Source: Niastella koreensis GR20-10 (GTDB lineage Bacteria; Bacteroidota; Bacteroidia; Chitinophagales; Chitinophagaceae). Taken from it: a stretch of 64,000 nt of DNA. The stretch spans positions 7,824,744-7,888,743 of the forward strand of contig NC_016609.1 in NCBI RefSeq assembly GCF_000246855.1, read 5' to 3'. Below, piece by piece: positions 16,388 to 24,987 of the stretch; within the stretch, counting starts at the first letter, position 1, and each line of letters opens with the position of its first letter. The notes under the pieces were generated by a model. That model made no database searches, was not told the DNA's origin, and saw nothing but the letters and a program-made list of their open reading frames with translations. The position numbers were made by a program, and so were the translations under genes.

Positions 16388-17422
16388 ATGGAAACTTTCT
16401 TAGGACTCGATTATAATATTTGGTGGTTTTTAGTATTTGGCGCTGTGATCAGTGGGTATGCGATTTTAGATGGGTTCGATTTGGGCGCCGGTTCGTTACA
16501 CCTTTTTTTAACAAAGGAACAAAGCCGGCGCATTGCGTTGAATGCGATCGGTCCAGTATGGGATGGGAACGAAGTATGGCTGGTTATTGGCGGCGGCGCC
16601 CTGTTTGCCGGATTCCCGGTGGCGTATGCAGCCATCTTCTCTGCTTTTTATGTGCCGTTCATGGTATTCCTGGTGGGACTTATCTGGAGAGGTGTAGCCA
16701 TTGAATTCAGAAGTAAAGAGCCTGGTGTATTATGGCGCAAAACCTGGGACATTGTGTATTGCGCGGCATCCATTATCATCTCATTATCGCTTGGATTAAT
16801 GTTGGGGAATGTTGCGTATGGAATTTCATTGAACGAACACAAGGAATTTTCGGGCAACTGGTTATCGTTCTTTAATTTCTTTTCCATCATGGTGGCCATT
16901 ACCACGCTGGCTTTGTTTATGATGCATGGCGCTATTTATCTCACCATGAAAACCGAAAGCCGGTTATATACCAAACTGTATTTGCTGGCGCGGCAGTTTA
17001 TCATCTTTTTTGTACTGAGTTTTGTGATCACTACTTTGTACACGTTATTGTATGTACCGCACCTGAGCGATTTTTTCAGAGATCATCCTTCTTCTTTTAT
17101 TGTACCTATATTAATGGTACTGGCCATTGCCAATATTCCCAGGTTGTTGAAAAAAGGGAAATACCAGTATGCGTTTATATTTTCTTCTGCAACTATTGCC
17201 TTACTGTTGATAATGGTGGCGCTGGAAGTGTTTCCTTATTTATTGTATTCAAGAGGAAATCCTCAAAACAGTATTACGGTGCATAATGCGGCGGCATCAC
17301 CTAAGACTATGAAGATCTTATTGATTATTGCATTGATAGGAACACCATTGGTGGGAACGTATACTTCGTTTGTATTCTGGACATTCAAAGGGAAAGTAAA
17401 ACTCGACGAAACAAGTTATTAA
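16388..17422 (+). CDS. cydB: Cytochrome bd quinol oxidase, subunit II
   Basis: 344 aa with eight or nine hydrophobic segments. Typical CydB start: WWFLVFGAVISGYAILDGFDLGAGSLHL, then RIALNAIGPVWDGNEVWLVIGGGALFAGFPVAYA. The C-terminal GTPLVGTYTSFVFWTFKGKVKLDE is also family-typical. It pairs with CydA to form the functional heterodimer. The operon ends in a long hairpin at 17440. Confidence 0.96.
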   Translation: METFLGLDYNIWWFLVFGAVISGYAILDGFDLGAGSLHLFLTKEQSRRIALNAIGPVWDGNEVWLVIGGGALFAGFPVAYAAIFSAFYVPFMVFLVGLIWRGVAIEFRSKEPGVLWRKTWDIVYCAASIIISLSLGLMLGNVAYGISLNEHKEFSGNWLSFFNFFSIMVAITTLALFMMHGAIYLTMKTESRLYTKLYLLARQFIIFFVLSFVITTLYTLLYVPHLSDFFRDHPSSFIVPILMVLAIANIPRLLKKGKYQYAFIFSSATIALLLIMVALEVFPYLLYSRGNPQNSITVHNAAASPKTMKILLIIALIGTPLVGTYTSFVFWTFKGKVKLDETSY

Positions 17423-17439
17423 GGATTGCTGATTTCGGG

Positions 17440-17484
17440 ATTTAGAGATTTTGGGATTTGAATGAAGTCCCAAAATCTCTAAAT
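17440..17484. terminator. Long hairpin between convergent cydB and the isomerase-like gene
   Basis: Perfect 17-bp arms at 17440-17456 and 17468-17484 with an 11-base loop. Neither side has a long T run, so it may act as a bidirectional terminator or an mRNA-end stabiliser. It also fits the word-repeat style of other gene ends in this window. Confidence 0.6.
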
Positions 17485-17498
17485 CAGAAATCTCAAAA

Positions 17499-18494
17499 TC
17501 ATTTAATCATTGAGCCCACTCTCTCAAGCAGGGCCTTGGTTTTTTTGATGCCTTCATCTTCACTCAATTTATCGCCTTCATACTCGATGCCCATATAGCC
17601 ACTGAAGCCGGCTGCTTTTACTACTTTCAGCATTTTTAAATAATCGGTTTCAATGCAATTACCCTGGTCATCAAAATCATGGGTTTTGGCGCTTACGCCT
17701 TTTGCATAAGGCATCATTTCACCCACCCCTTTATAACGGTCATATTCTTCAATACATTTAGCGCCCCACTGAGCCCCGCCTTCGCGTTTGATACAGAAGT
17801 TTCCGAAATCGGGCAGGGTGCCCACGTTTTTACGGCCTACCTTTTTCATTACCCCAGCCAGCCATTCGCCGTTGGAGGTATAGCCGCCGTGGTTTTCTAC
17901 TATTACATTAATACCGGATTTGCCGGCATATTCACCCAGTTTGCTCAGCGACTCAGCGGCCGATTTTGCTACTTCTTCTGCACTGCCCTGGCCGAAAGCG
18001 TTTACGCGTATGGTTATACAACCCAGGTATTTGGCAGCATCCACCCATTTATAATGGTTCTCTACCGCTTCGTTTCTTACCTTGGCATCGGGTGAGCCCA
18101 TTTCACCTTCCCCATCACACATGATCAGGTGATTTTTAACACCGTTATCATTACAGCGTTTCAACAACTCGGCCAGGTATTTTTCATCCTTTGCCTTGTC
18201 TTTGAAAAACTGGTTTACATATTCTACCACACTGATGCCATAGGTGTTTTTGGCCATGGCAGGAAAATCGAGGTTATCCATTTCTTTTGCAAACAGCTTC
18301 TTGTGCAACGACCATTGGGCCAGCGAAATGGTAAAAAACAGGGGAGCGGGTGCTATTCCTGGTTCAATAGGATGATCTTCTGTTTGAATTCCTTTGTTGG
18401 AAGGATTGATAAATGACAACCCGGTGGAAGCGGCGCCAAAGCCGGCTGCCAATCCACCCAGTTGTTTTAAAAAATGTCGGCGATTTGAGGGCAT
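17499..18494 (-). CDS. Exported sugar phosphate isomerase/epimerase-like TIM-barrel protein
   Basis: 331 aa. A Tat-like signal ([21 protein letters not shown]) is followed by an AP-endonuclease-2/xylose-isomerase-like TIM barrel: [103 protein letters not shown]. Metal-binding Glu/His/Asp positions of the fold are present in those strands. Substrate unknown; relatives include hydroxypyruvate isomerases and sugar epimerases. It stands alone. Confidence 0.82.
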   Translation of the reverse strand: MPSNRRHFLKQLGGLAAGFGAASTGLSFINPSNKGIQTEDHPIEPGIAPAPLFFTISLAQWSLHKKLFAKEMDNLDFPAMAKNTYGISVVEYVNQFFKDKAKDEKYLAELLKRCNDNGVKNHLIMCDGEGEMGSPDAKVRNEAVENHYKWVDAAKYLGCITIRVNAFGQGSAEEVAKSAAESLSKLGEYAGKSGINVIVENHGGYTSNGEWLAGVMKKVGRKNVGTLPDFGNFCIKREGGAQWGAKCIEEYDRYKGVGEMMPYAKGVSAKTHDFDDQGNCIETDYLKMLKVVKAAGFSGYMGIEYEGDKLSEDEGIKKTKALLERVGSMIK

Positions 18495-18552
18495 GGCAAT
18501 AATTGTTTGGTGATACTTAAAGTTCGGGAATTAGCACCATCAAACAATCACA

Positions 18553-19656
18553 TTAAAACCACCCTTTTTTTCTAAAAACCCTGATCATCCAAAGGGGAAT
18601 AAGCAACATGGCGCCTACTGCCAGAAAAAATCCCCAACGGTTATGGATGTAGGGGATTGTTTCAAAGTTCATTCCAAAGATGCCACCAATAACGGTTGCA
18701 GGAGCCAGTAAGCAGGTAACTATTGCCATTACCTTCATTACTTCATTCATTCGAAGGTTCACATTATTTATATACAGATCCTGCATACTGGCTATCAAAT
18801 CACGATAGTTTTCGCTGAGATCATAAGCCTGTATAATATGATCATATACATCTTTAAAATATTTGGTATTGTTCTCATCCAGCAGGTCACTGTCACTGCG
18901 AATAATACCGTTCAACAGATCACGCACCGGTGAAAAATTTCGTTTCAACACGATCAGTTCTTTCCGCAATTGGTTTATACGGGCCAGGGAACGGGTATTG
19001 GCATTACGGATCACTTCTTCTTCCACGATCTCTATCTGCTCGCTCACTTTTTCCATTACGAGAAAGTAATTATCAACAATCATATCAAGCATGGAATAAC
19101 ACAGGTAATCGGCCCCGCGTTGCCTGATCTTGGCGTTGTTGATCTTAAGCCTGTGTCTTATGGGATCAAACACATCCCGCTCGGAATCTTCCTGGAAGGA
19201 AAGCACATACCTGGGACCTACTATTATGCTGATCTGTTCTGTTTCTATCGATTTTTTCTGTTCGTTCCAGTATAACATATTCAGCAGGCAAAATAAAATA
19301 CCCTCTACCTCATCAAACTTGGGGCGCTGGTTAATGCTGAGAATATCTTCAATAACCAGCGGGTGAATGCCATAGTCGTTACTAATGGTTTCCACTTCGT
19401 GTTTACGCAACCCGTCGATGTTGATCCAGCTGATGTATTTGCCTGCTTTACAATGCAGGCAATCTGCTACACTCTCCGCCCCGTATTCCTGTACGGAATG
19501 GGCATCGTATTCGTATACGAAGATCTTTACTTCTTTGGCTTCTTCCCGGTGCGGTACAATAGTGGGATTTACCTGCAATATTTCCTTGGTTCGGGCGGTT
19601 CCGAACAAATTAGGCAACATTAAATAACGCAGGTATTTCTGAGGGCTCATACTCAT
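18553..19656 (-). CDS. corA: Magnesium/cobalt transporter CorA
   Basis: 367 aa, with a long cytoplasmic N-terminal domain and two C-terminal membrane helices joined by the diagnostic GMN motif (IGGIFGMNFETIPY). The helical stalk is visible in YFLVMEKVSEQIEIVEEEVIRNANTRSLARINQLRKEL. CorA forms a pentameric Mg2+ channel in the inner membrane. The C-terminal RVFRKKGWF fits the family's basic tail. No regulatory RNA element is obvious upstream. Confidence 0.95.
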   Translation of the reverse strand: MSMSPQKYLRYLMLPNLFGTARTKEILQVNPTIVPHREEAKEVKIFVYEYDAHSVQEYGAESVADCLHCKAGKYISWINIDGLRKHEVETISNDYGIHPLVIEDILSINQRPKFDEVEGILFCLLNMLYWNEQKKSIETEQISIIVGPRYVLSFQEDSERDVFDPIRHRLKINNAKIRQRGADYLCYSMLDMIVDNYFLVMEKVSEQIEIVEEEVIRNANTRSLARINQLRKELIVLKRNFSPVRDLLNGIIRSDSDLLDENNTKYFKDVYDHIIQAYDLSENYRDLIASMQDLYINNVNLRMNEVMKVMAIVTCLLAPATVIGGIFGMNFETIPYIHNRWGFFLAVGAMLLIPLWMIRVFRKKGWF

Positions 19657-19759
19657 AAAACAAAAATGGCTAAAAAATGCGAAAAATCATTTCCTGCAGT
19701 TAGATAACGCATGGTTAATAAGGGCATTGCATAAAAACCGCCAAAACCGGCAATTATAC

Positions 19760-20326
19760 CTATTCTACAGAATTCAGGGTAAGATCGGCACCCAGGGTGT
19801 TCCCTTCGATTTTTAATAATAAGGGGGTAGCTGCATTGTTCAGGATCCAGATATGGGTGGAACCATTGGAGCTTTCCAGGTAATATGCATCAACAGTCTT
19901 GCCAGAAATCTTTAATTCTTGCTGCTCGGTGGGTTGTTTTACGGTATAAGTCTGTTGGTCGAAATTGATCTTTTTGTCTTTTTGCAACATGTCCCATTGG
20001 GCTTTTGAGAACAGTATTGCCACCTGGTCATCGGCCAGATCTTCTACGGTGCCGGGTGTGGGCTGGCCCCAGAAACCACGGTTACCGCTTTCGATCGATT
20101 TGTTTTTCATAACCCAGCCGCCGCTGCCAAAGCCATCTACGCTCCAACCCACTTTAACATAGGCAGCCGATAATGAATCTAATGAAAATACACAGGAGAA
20201 AGGTTGGCCATTCACCATGGCGGAATAGTTGAGCTTGGTGCCTTGTTTTATGGCAGGCGAAAATTTGTCCTGGCCAAAAGCCGCAGCGGCCACGAACAAG
20301 CTAAGTGCGAAAGCGATTTTTTTCAT
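19760..20326 (-). CDS. Exported protein of unknown function
   Basis: The ATG at 20324-20326 opens into a signal peptide (MKKIAFALSLFVAAAAFGQ); the upstream in-frame extension runs through repeat-like DNA and is unlikely to be translated. The mature part of about 170 aa is probably beta-rich (KFSPAIKQGTKLNYSAMVNGQPFSCVFSLDSLSAAYVKVGWSVDGFGSGGWVMKNKSIESG). I do not recognise the family. Its C-terminal half (LKISGKTVDAYYLESSNGSTHIWILNNAATPLLLKIEGNTLGADLTL) resembles the periplasmic lipid/lipoprotein-handling beta folds only loosely. It lies between corA and the KdnB-like gene with no clear operon link. Confidence 0.7.
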   Translation of the reverse strand: MKKIAFALSLFVAAAAFGQDKFSPAIKQGTKLNYSAMVNGQPFSCVFSLDSLSAAYVKVGWSVDGFGSGGWVMKNKSIESGNRGFWGQPTPGTVEDLADDQVAILFSKAQWDMLQKDKKINFDQQTYTVKQPTEQQELKISGKTVDAYYLESSNGSTHIWILNNAATPLLLKIEGNTLGADLTLNSVE

Positions 20327-20384
20327 ATAACAGGTTTTGTTGGTGAATTTACACAATGGCTGAATTGCTGAATAATAAATTATG

Positions 20385-20425
20385 ATTAACGCTAAACGCA
20401 AAACGCCTGACGCGGAGCGCTTAAT
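20385..20425. repeat. Word-repeat element (AACGC type)
   Basis: The words AACGC, AAACGC and GACGC recur in GATTAACGCTAAACGCAAAA and the following 20 bases. The same vocabulary appears on both strands at 23480-23575. Confidence 0.45.
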
Positions 20426-20500
20426 GCAGAAATGGACAATGCAAAAAGCCGGAATTGCTCCAGGCAACTCCGGCTTAATAAATATGATGTAAGGCGGTAA

Positions 20501-21595
20501 CTACAACTTTTCGTATAAGGCCCGCAGTTTCTCCCGGGTCATTATTTTTTCCCAGTCTCTACCCAGTGCATTTTCCCACAGGGGTTTCATGCCCAGCGAT
20601 ACGTTAATCATCGTATCGAACTGCTCATCGGTTAAGCCCTTGCAAATACCAACGGGGATATCGATATTATTTTTCTCAACCATTTTTTTAAACTCTGCAA
20701 CGCCTTCTGGGTAGTAGGGTTCCAAATGGTTCATCACAATACAATTGCCAATACCATGTTTAGTGCCCAGCAGGTAGCTTAAGCCATAGCTTACCGCGTG
20801 CGCCACGCCAACCTGTGAATACGCGATGCTCATACCACCGGCATAAGAAGCCATCATCAGTTTATCGTCACTTTCGGTATCCCAATGGTCTTTGGTAACA
20901 AAAACTTCCCGGCACAATTCCAGGGCTTTCTCGCCATATGATTTACTGAATTCGTTGAGGTAGGTTCCCTGCAGGCTTTCAATGCAATGGATATAACAAT
21001 CCATACCGGTATAAAAACGCTGGTTAACCGGTGCATTGGCGGCTAATTCAGGGTCCAGTACTATTTGGTCGAAGGGGGTGAAATCGGAGTTCATGCCCAG
21101 TTTGCGGGTTGGCCCGGTTAATACCGTAGTACGGGAAACTTCGGCGCCTGTTCCGCTAAGGGTGGGTATACCGGCTTTGTAAACACCGGCTTGTTTAACC
21201 AGGTCCCAGCCCTGATAATCGGCTGAAGAACCGGGATTGTTCATCATTAAAGAAACTGCTTTGGCCAGGTCGAGGGTTGAACCGCCGCCAATACCAATAA
21301 CGCCACTCACGGTACCGAACTCATCTTTTAATTGTTTGGCCAGTTTATCAACCTGGGTGGTTTTTGGTTCGTAGGTTACGTCTGCAAAGATCACTTTGTC
21401 TTTACCACGAAGGGGAATGCGGTTTATTAACGGCTTTCCGTCGCCGGTAGCGGCGCCTTTTTCAAAAAAATGATCTACGAGAAAGATCATGGGCGCATCG
21501 CCTTTTCTATGTGGAGCTAAAATTTCATCGAGCTGGTTAAAACTGCCTCGGCCATAAATAACATAGCTGACCATTTTAAAGTTTCTGAACTTCAT
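20501..21595 (-). CDS. Iron-containing alcohol dehydrogenase, probable Kdo 8-oxidase (KdnB-like)
   Basis: 364 aa. The NAD-site block GVIGIGGGSTLDLAKAVSLMMNNPGSSADYQGWDLV and the metal-site blocks GMDCYIHCIESLQGTYLNEFSKSYGEKALELC and VAHAVSYGLSYLLGTKHGIGN place it in the Fe-dependent alcohol dehydrogenase family. The detailed pattern (MVSYVIYGRGSFNQLDEI, IPTLSGTGAEVSRTTVLTGPTRKLG) matches, from memory, KdnB, which oxidises the C8 alcohol of Kdo as the first step to 8-amino-Kdo. The partner transaminase KdnA is not in the window. kdsB lies 4.3 kb away, consistent with lipid A-core sugar modification. General alcohol dehydrogenase is the alternative. Confidence 0.7.
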   Translation of the reverse strand: MKFRNFKMVSYVIYGRGSFNQLDEILAPHRKGDAPMIFLVDHFFEKGAATGDGKPLINRIPLRGKDKVIFADVTYEPKTTQVDKLAKQLKDEFGTVSGVIGIGGGSTLDLAKAVSLMMNNPGSSADYQGWDLVKQAGVYKAGIPTLSGTGAEVSRTTVLTGPTRKLGMNSDFTPFDQIVLDPELAANAPVNQRFYTGMDCYIHCIESLQGTYLNEFSKSYGEKALELCREVFVTKDHWDTESDDKLMMASYAGGMSIAYSQVGVAHAVSYGLSYLLGTKHGIGNCIVMNHLEPYYPEGVAEFKKMVEKNNIDIPVGICKGLTDEQFDTMINVSLGMKPLWENALGRDWEKIMTREKLRALYEKL

Positions 21596-21659
21596 ATGCT
21601 TACGCTAAATGATTTTTAACAGATACTGTGATTTAGCCGTGCGAAGGTCGGAATCAATG

Positions 21660-21750
21660 GGCAATAGACAATAGGCAATTGGCAAATGTTGTCGAATTTT
21701 TTACCCTCTTATTCCCTGTCGGGGCTTCTTATTGCCTATTGTCTATTGCC
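21660..21750. repeat. Perfect 20-bp inverted repeat between GH32 and KdnB-like genes
   Basis: GGCAATAGACAATAGGCAAT (21660-21679) is exactly complementary to 21731-21750, with a 51-base loop. The words GACAATAGGCAA and CAATTGGCAA recur at 35425-35457. It may end the GH32 transcript. Confidence 0.7.
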
Positions 21751-21781
21751 AATTTGCTGTATTTGACACTTTAATCCCTTG

Positions 21782-23299
21782 TTATTGCCAGATCGACTTA
21801 AGAGCCCATACCCTGGTTGATAAAATCTTGGTGGTGCCTTCTTCACTAAAAAATACGATCCCATCCAGGTTGGCAGCGGGGAAAAGCTGGGTGGTAAGCA
21901 CCGTAGCGCCGTCATTGGCATAAACTTCCAAAATACTTTTATCTAAAAAGGCATGCAGGCTCAGTTTCCCGGCCTGCAAAGGAACCCGGGCCGTAGCGGA
22001 GGTAACGGCGGCAAACTGGTTATCGAAATGAATATTACCGGTTTTGGAACGGTCGATACTTAATTGCTGAGTCGCGGCATTGTAACTTATAATAATACCC
22101 AGTCCATCGTCTGCTGCCAGCCTGATGCCGCAATTGCCGGCGGTGGCGGGAATAAGCTCTGCATCCAATTCCAATACCTGGCCTTTGGCCGGGAAGACCA
22201 ACTCACTGCTGGTGCTTTTATTTTTCCATTCAACAACAGCGCCCCGAAGGTTTTTTAACGCTTTAACGGGATGTTGTAATAATGTCCAGGTATTGCCGGT
22301 TTTCTTCAACTGCAACGAACGGGGTAGCGACATGGCGCTTCGCCATGGTGAGGTAGGAATGGCCTGCGCATATTTCCAGTTATTGGCCCAGCCTATCAGC
22401 ACCGGATCCTGGCCGGCCGGCAGGTTGTTATAAGTAATACCGGCGTAAAAGTCGGGGCCGTAATCGGGGCGAAGGATGGTATCGGCCGGGTTTTCATTGT
22501 GGAAAACGGTTCCATCAAATTCTCCCACGAAGTATTGCATGGTGAATTGTTGTGAATTCATGAGCACCCATTTGCCTTTGCCGGTGTGTCCATCTACGGG
22601 CACCTGCAACAGATCGGGACATTCCCAAATGCCGCTGACATCACCGGCAGGTCCAAAATCGCTCAGGTGCGTCCAGGTTTTCAGATCGGGGGAACCATGA
22701 AACTGCACGATGTGTTCATTGGGCAGCACCGTTACCATGATCCATTTTTTACCCCGTTCGTACCAGAATACTTTAGGGTCGCGAAAGTCTTTTTTATGCA
22801 GGTCCAGCACCGGGTTGCCGGAATATTTTGTCCAGGTACTGCCATCATCCAGACTATAGGCAATGTGCTGGGTTTGCATATAGTCATCTGGTTTTGATTT
22901 ATCGGGGATGATGTGTGCCGTATATACGGCTATCAGGGGAATTTGTCCGGGTTTTTGGGCGAAACCGCTGCTGTTGTTTTTATCAACCACACAACTACCG
23001 CTGAAGATCATGTTCTTTTCATCTTCTGGAATAGCCAGCGCCAGCGGCTGCCAGTGCAACAGGTCTTTACTTACCGCATGCGCCCAGCTCATATGGCCCC
23101 AGGTATTACCCATGGGATTGTATTGATAAAACAAATGGTATTCACCCTTATAATAAACCAGGCCATTAGGGTCGTTCGTCCAGTTATGATGGGGGGAAAA
23201 ATGATATTGCGGGCGATAGGGTTCTTTATAAGTTGGCCTGCTCTGTGAATAAATACCAACAGGCAGCAGGGCTGTTAAGAATACCAACATGGCTTTCAT
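21782..23299 (-). CDS. Glycoside hydrolase family 32 (levanase/invertase-type fructosidase)
   Basis: The second ATG (23297-23299) is used because it opens straight into a signal peptide (MKAMLVFLTALLPVGIYSQ). 505 aa. The five-blade propeller motifs are present: W40-TNDPNG with nucleophile D43, R173-D174-P175 stabilising the transition state, and E226-C227 with the acid/base Glu. A C-terminal beta-sandwich follows (SLHAFLDKSILEVYANDGATVLTTQLFP). It hydrolyses beta-fructosidic bonds in sucrose, inulin or levan; sequence alone does not decide which. It is secreted. No SusC/SusD pair or fructokinase-like PUL surrounds it, although a ROK kinase lies 1.7 kb away on the same strand. Confidence 0.93.
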   Translation of the reverse strand: MKAMLVFLTALLPVGIYSQSRPTYKEPYRPQYHFSPHHNWTNDPNGLVYYKGEYHLFYQYNPMGNTWGHMSWAHAVSKDLLHWQPLALAIPEDEKNMIFSGSCVVDKNNSSGFAQKPGQIPLIAVYTAHIIPDKSKPDDYMQTQHIAYSLDDGSTWTKYSGNPVLDLHKKDFRDPKVFWYERGKKWIMVTVLPNEHIVQFHGSPDLKTWTHLSDFGPAGDVSGIWECPDLLQVPVDGHTGKGKWVLMNSQQFTMQYFVGEFDGTVFHNENPADTILRPDYGPDFYAGITYNNLPAGQDPVLIGWANNWKYAQAIPTSPWRSAMSLPRSLQLKKTGNTWTLLQHPVKALKNLRGAVVEWKNKSTSSELVFPAKGQVLELDAELIPATAGNCGIRLAADDGLGIIISYNAATQQLSIDRSKTGNIHFDNQFAAVTSATARVPLQAGKLSLHAFLDKSILEVYANDGATVLTTQLFPAANLDGIVFFSEEGTTKILSTRVWALKSIWQ

Positions 23300-23479
23300 A
23301 TGCAATCAGTTTGGGTTTTCTAAATCTACTTATTTTAGCCGAAACCAAACTCATAGACAAAATCTATTGTTTTATAGAATATTCCTATGAATATCTATAT
23401 CATTTTTTATCATCTTTGCGCGCATCTAACCAGGGCTCCGCCAGTTGGCGGACAACGATTGTTTCCCATCCAAATTTTA

Positions 23480-23575
23480 AAGCTGAACGCTATATGCGTA
23501 ACGCCGAACGCCAAATACAATGGTGGCTATCGCGTAATGTATTTGCGTTTTGCGTTGAACGTTTTGCGTAAATAA
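23480..23575. repeat. Word-repeat element (AACGC/GCGTT type) upstream of ahpC
   Basis: GAACGCTATATGCGTAACGC and following bases, then GCGTTTTGCGTTGAACGTTT: the same 5-8 base words occur in both orientations, allowing imperfect hairpins. It shares vocabulary with 20385-20425. The ahpC promoter must overlap or lie beside it. Confidence 0.5.
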
Positions 23576-23588
23576 TTAAACCCATAAT

Positions 23589-24158
23589 ATGAGTTACAGA
23601 ATTTTGTCTATTGGAAGTCAGTTTCCGGCATTTAAGAAGAAAGCGGTTGTATCTATCGAGAAAGGAAAAGAATTTATGGAAATCACCAACGATTATGCTG
23701 CCGCTAAAGGCAAATGGACAGTGATGTTCTGGTGGCCTAAAGATTTCACGTTTGTATGTCCTACCGAAATCGCTGAATTCAATAAAAAACACAGCGAATT
23801 CACTGACAGAGATGCCGTTTTGATCGGCGCTTCAACCGATTCAGAATTTGTGCATGCAGCCTGGAGAAGAGATCACAGCGATCTGCGCGATCTGAAATTC
23901 CCCATGCTGGCGGATACTTCTAAATCACTGGCTGAAGAACTGGGAATTTTAGACCAGGAAGAAAAAGTGGCCCTGCGTGCTACTTTCATCATCGACCCAC
24001 AAGGTATTGTACGCTGGGTAAGTGTGTACGATCTGAATGTTGGCCGTAACGTACAGGAAGTGGTTCGTGTACTGGATGCTTTGCAAACAGACGAACTGTG
24101 CCCCTGCAACTGGCAAAAAGGTCAGGAAACCCTGACTGAGCAGCTGAACATGAATTAA
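23589..24158 (+). CDS. ahpC: Peroxiredoxin, AhpC/TSA family
   Basis: 189 aa. The peroxidatic Cys sits in FTFVCPTEI (C57) and the resolving Cys in the C-terminal ELCPCNW, giving a 2-Cys AhpC-like enzyme that reduces H2O2 and organic peroxides in the cytoplasm. Other family blocks: WTVMFWWPKDF, LIGASTDSEFVHAAWRRDH, FPMLADTSKSLAEELGIL. An AhpD-like gene follows 77 bp downstream, after an intervening hairpin terminator, so AhpD is probably the electron donor (there is no ahpF here). No OxyR-type regulator is adjacent. Confidence 0.93.
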   Translation: MSYRILSIGSQFPAFKKKAVVSIEKGKEFMEITNDYAAAKGKWTVMFWWPKDFTFVCPTEIAEFNKKHSEFTDRDAVLIGASTDSEFVHAAWRRDHSDLRDLKFPMLADTSKSLAEELGILDQEEKVALRATFIIDPQGIVRWVSVYDLNVGRNVQEVVRVLDALQTDELCPCNWQKGQETLTEQLNMN

Positions 24159-24182
24159 TTTTCACGCTTAGGGATCAATAGT

Positions 24183-24217
24183 ACAGGGCCGGTTATGCCG
24201 GTCCTGTTATTTTTTTA
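24183..24217 (+). terminator. Terminator or attenuator between ahpC and ahpD
   Basis: ACAGGGCCGG pairs with CCGGTCCTGT (one G-T) around TTATG, followed by a run of T. Read-through would lower ahpD expression relative to ahpC. Confidence 0.75.
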
Positions 24218-24235
24218 AAAGCAAACTATAATAAC

Positions 24236-24835
24236 ATGAGCCAGGGAACTCTGATACAAAACGAGACTTTCAACAATATGTTGAATGATCTGCAAATACC
24301 TGACTATACCCCTTCTGCTACCGCTCAGCAATTGATACAGGTAGAATCGAGATATATAAAGGATCTGAAGATCAATGTGAGCAATGTGCTGAACAACACG
24401 CAATACCTGAATAAAAAAGAAGCGTTGTTACTGGCCTATGCCGTAGCAGTGAATGAAAAGTTTGATCTGCTGAAAGAGACTTTTTATAAACAGGCGCAGG
24501 AAGCGGGTGCTACTGAAGCCGAACTGGCTGAAATTGTTTCGTGCACTTCTTTAATGAATGCGAACAATATTTTCTACCGGTTCCGTCACTATGTGAAGAA
24601 GGATTTTTATACCAACACCCCGGCGGGTATAAAAATGAGCATCATGATGAACCCGGTTGTAGGCAAAGAATTTTTTGAACTGGTGAGCCTGGTGGTTTCT
24701 TCGATCAATGGTTGTGAAATGTGTATTACTTCTCACGAACATTCCATTTTACAACATGGCGGCACTGAAAGCCGGATCTTTGAAGGCGTGAAACTTGCAG
24801 CGGTCATTAAGTCGTTAATAACTGTATTAGCATAA
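24236..24835 (+). CDS. AhpD-like carboxymuconolactone decarboxylase-family protein
   Basis: 199 aa, all alpha. The AhpD redox motif CxxCxxxH is present as NGCEMCITSHEHSI near the C-terminus, on the helix after VVGKEFFELVSLVVSSI. The N-terminal half repeats the fold (LNKKEALLLAYAVAVNEKFDLLKETFYKQAQEAGATEAELAEIVSCTSLMNANN). AhpD proteins pass electrons from a lipoyl carrier to AhpC. Placement directly after ahpC supports this role. Confidence 0.88.
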   Translation: MSQGTLIQNETFNNMLNDLQIPDYTPSATAQQLIQVESRYIKDLKINVSNVLNNTQYLNKKEALLLAYAVAVNEKFDLLKETFYKQAQEAGATEAELAEIVSCTSLMNANNIFYRFRHYVKKDFYTNTPAGIKMSIMMNPVVGKEFFELVSLVVSSINGCEMCITSHEHSILQHGGTESRIFEGVKLAAVIKSLITVLA

Positions 24836-24837
24836 GT

Positions 24838-24914
24838 CGGCAAACGGCAAACGGCAAACGGCAAACGGCAAACGGCAAACGGCAAACGGCAAACGGCAAA
24901 CGGCAAACGGCAAA
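24838..24914. repeat. Eleven tandem copies of the heptamer CGGCAAA
   Basis: 77 bp of perfect heptamer repeats start 3 bp after the AhpD-like stop codon. A reverse-complement piece, GTTTGCCGTTT, lies at 24971-24981, so a hairpin can form around the short spacer. The tract sits between two convergent genes. Confidence 0.95.
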
Positions 24915-24987
24915 GAATTTCGGGCGGCGCAAGATCGCCTATTAATTTCAAAGCCCGCGAACCCTTTCACGTTTGCCGTTTCACGAT

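Noticed and set aside
21782-23299. A polysaccharide utilisation locus around the GH32 gene
   Set aside because: No SusC/SusD pair, sensor or second glycosidase is adjacent; the nearest ROK kinase is in an operon with kdsB.
24733-24951. Minus-strand frame with a repeating CRLPFAV peptide
   Set aside because: It is the translation of the CGGCAAA heptamer array and the antisense of the AhpD-like gene, not a repeat protein.
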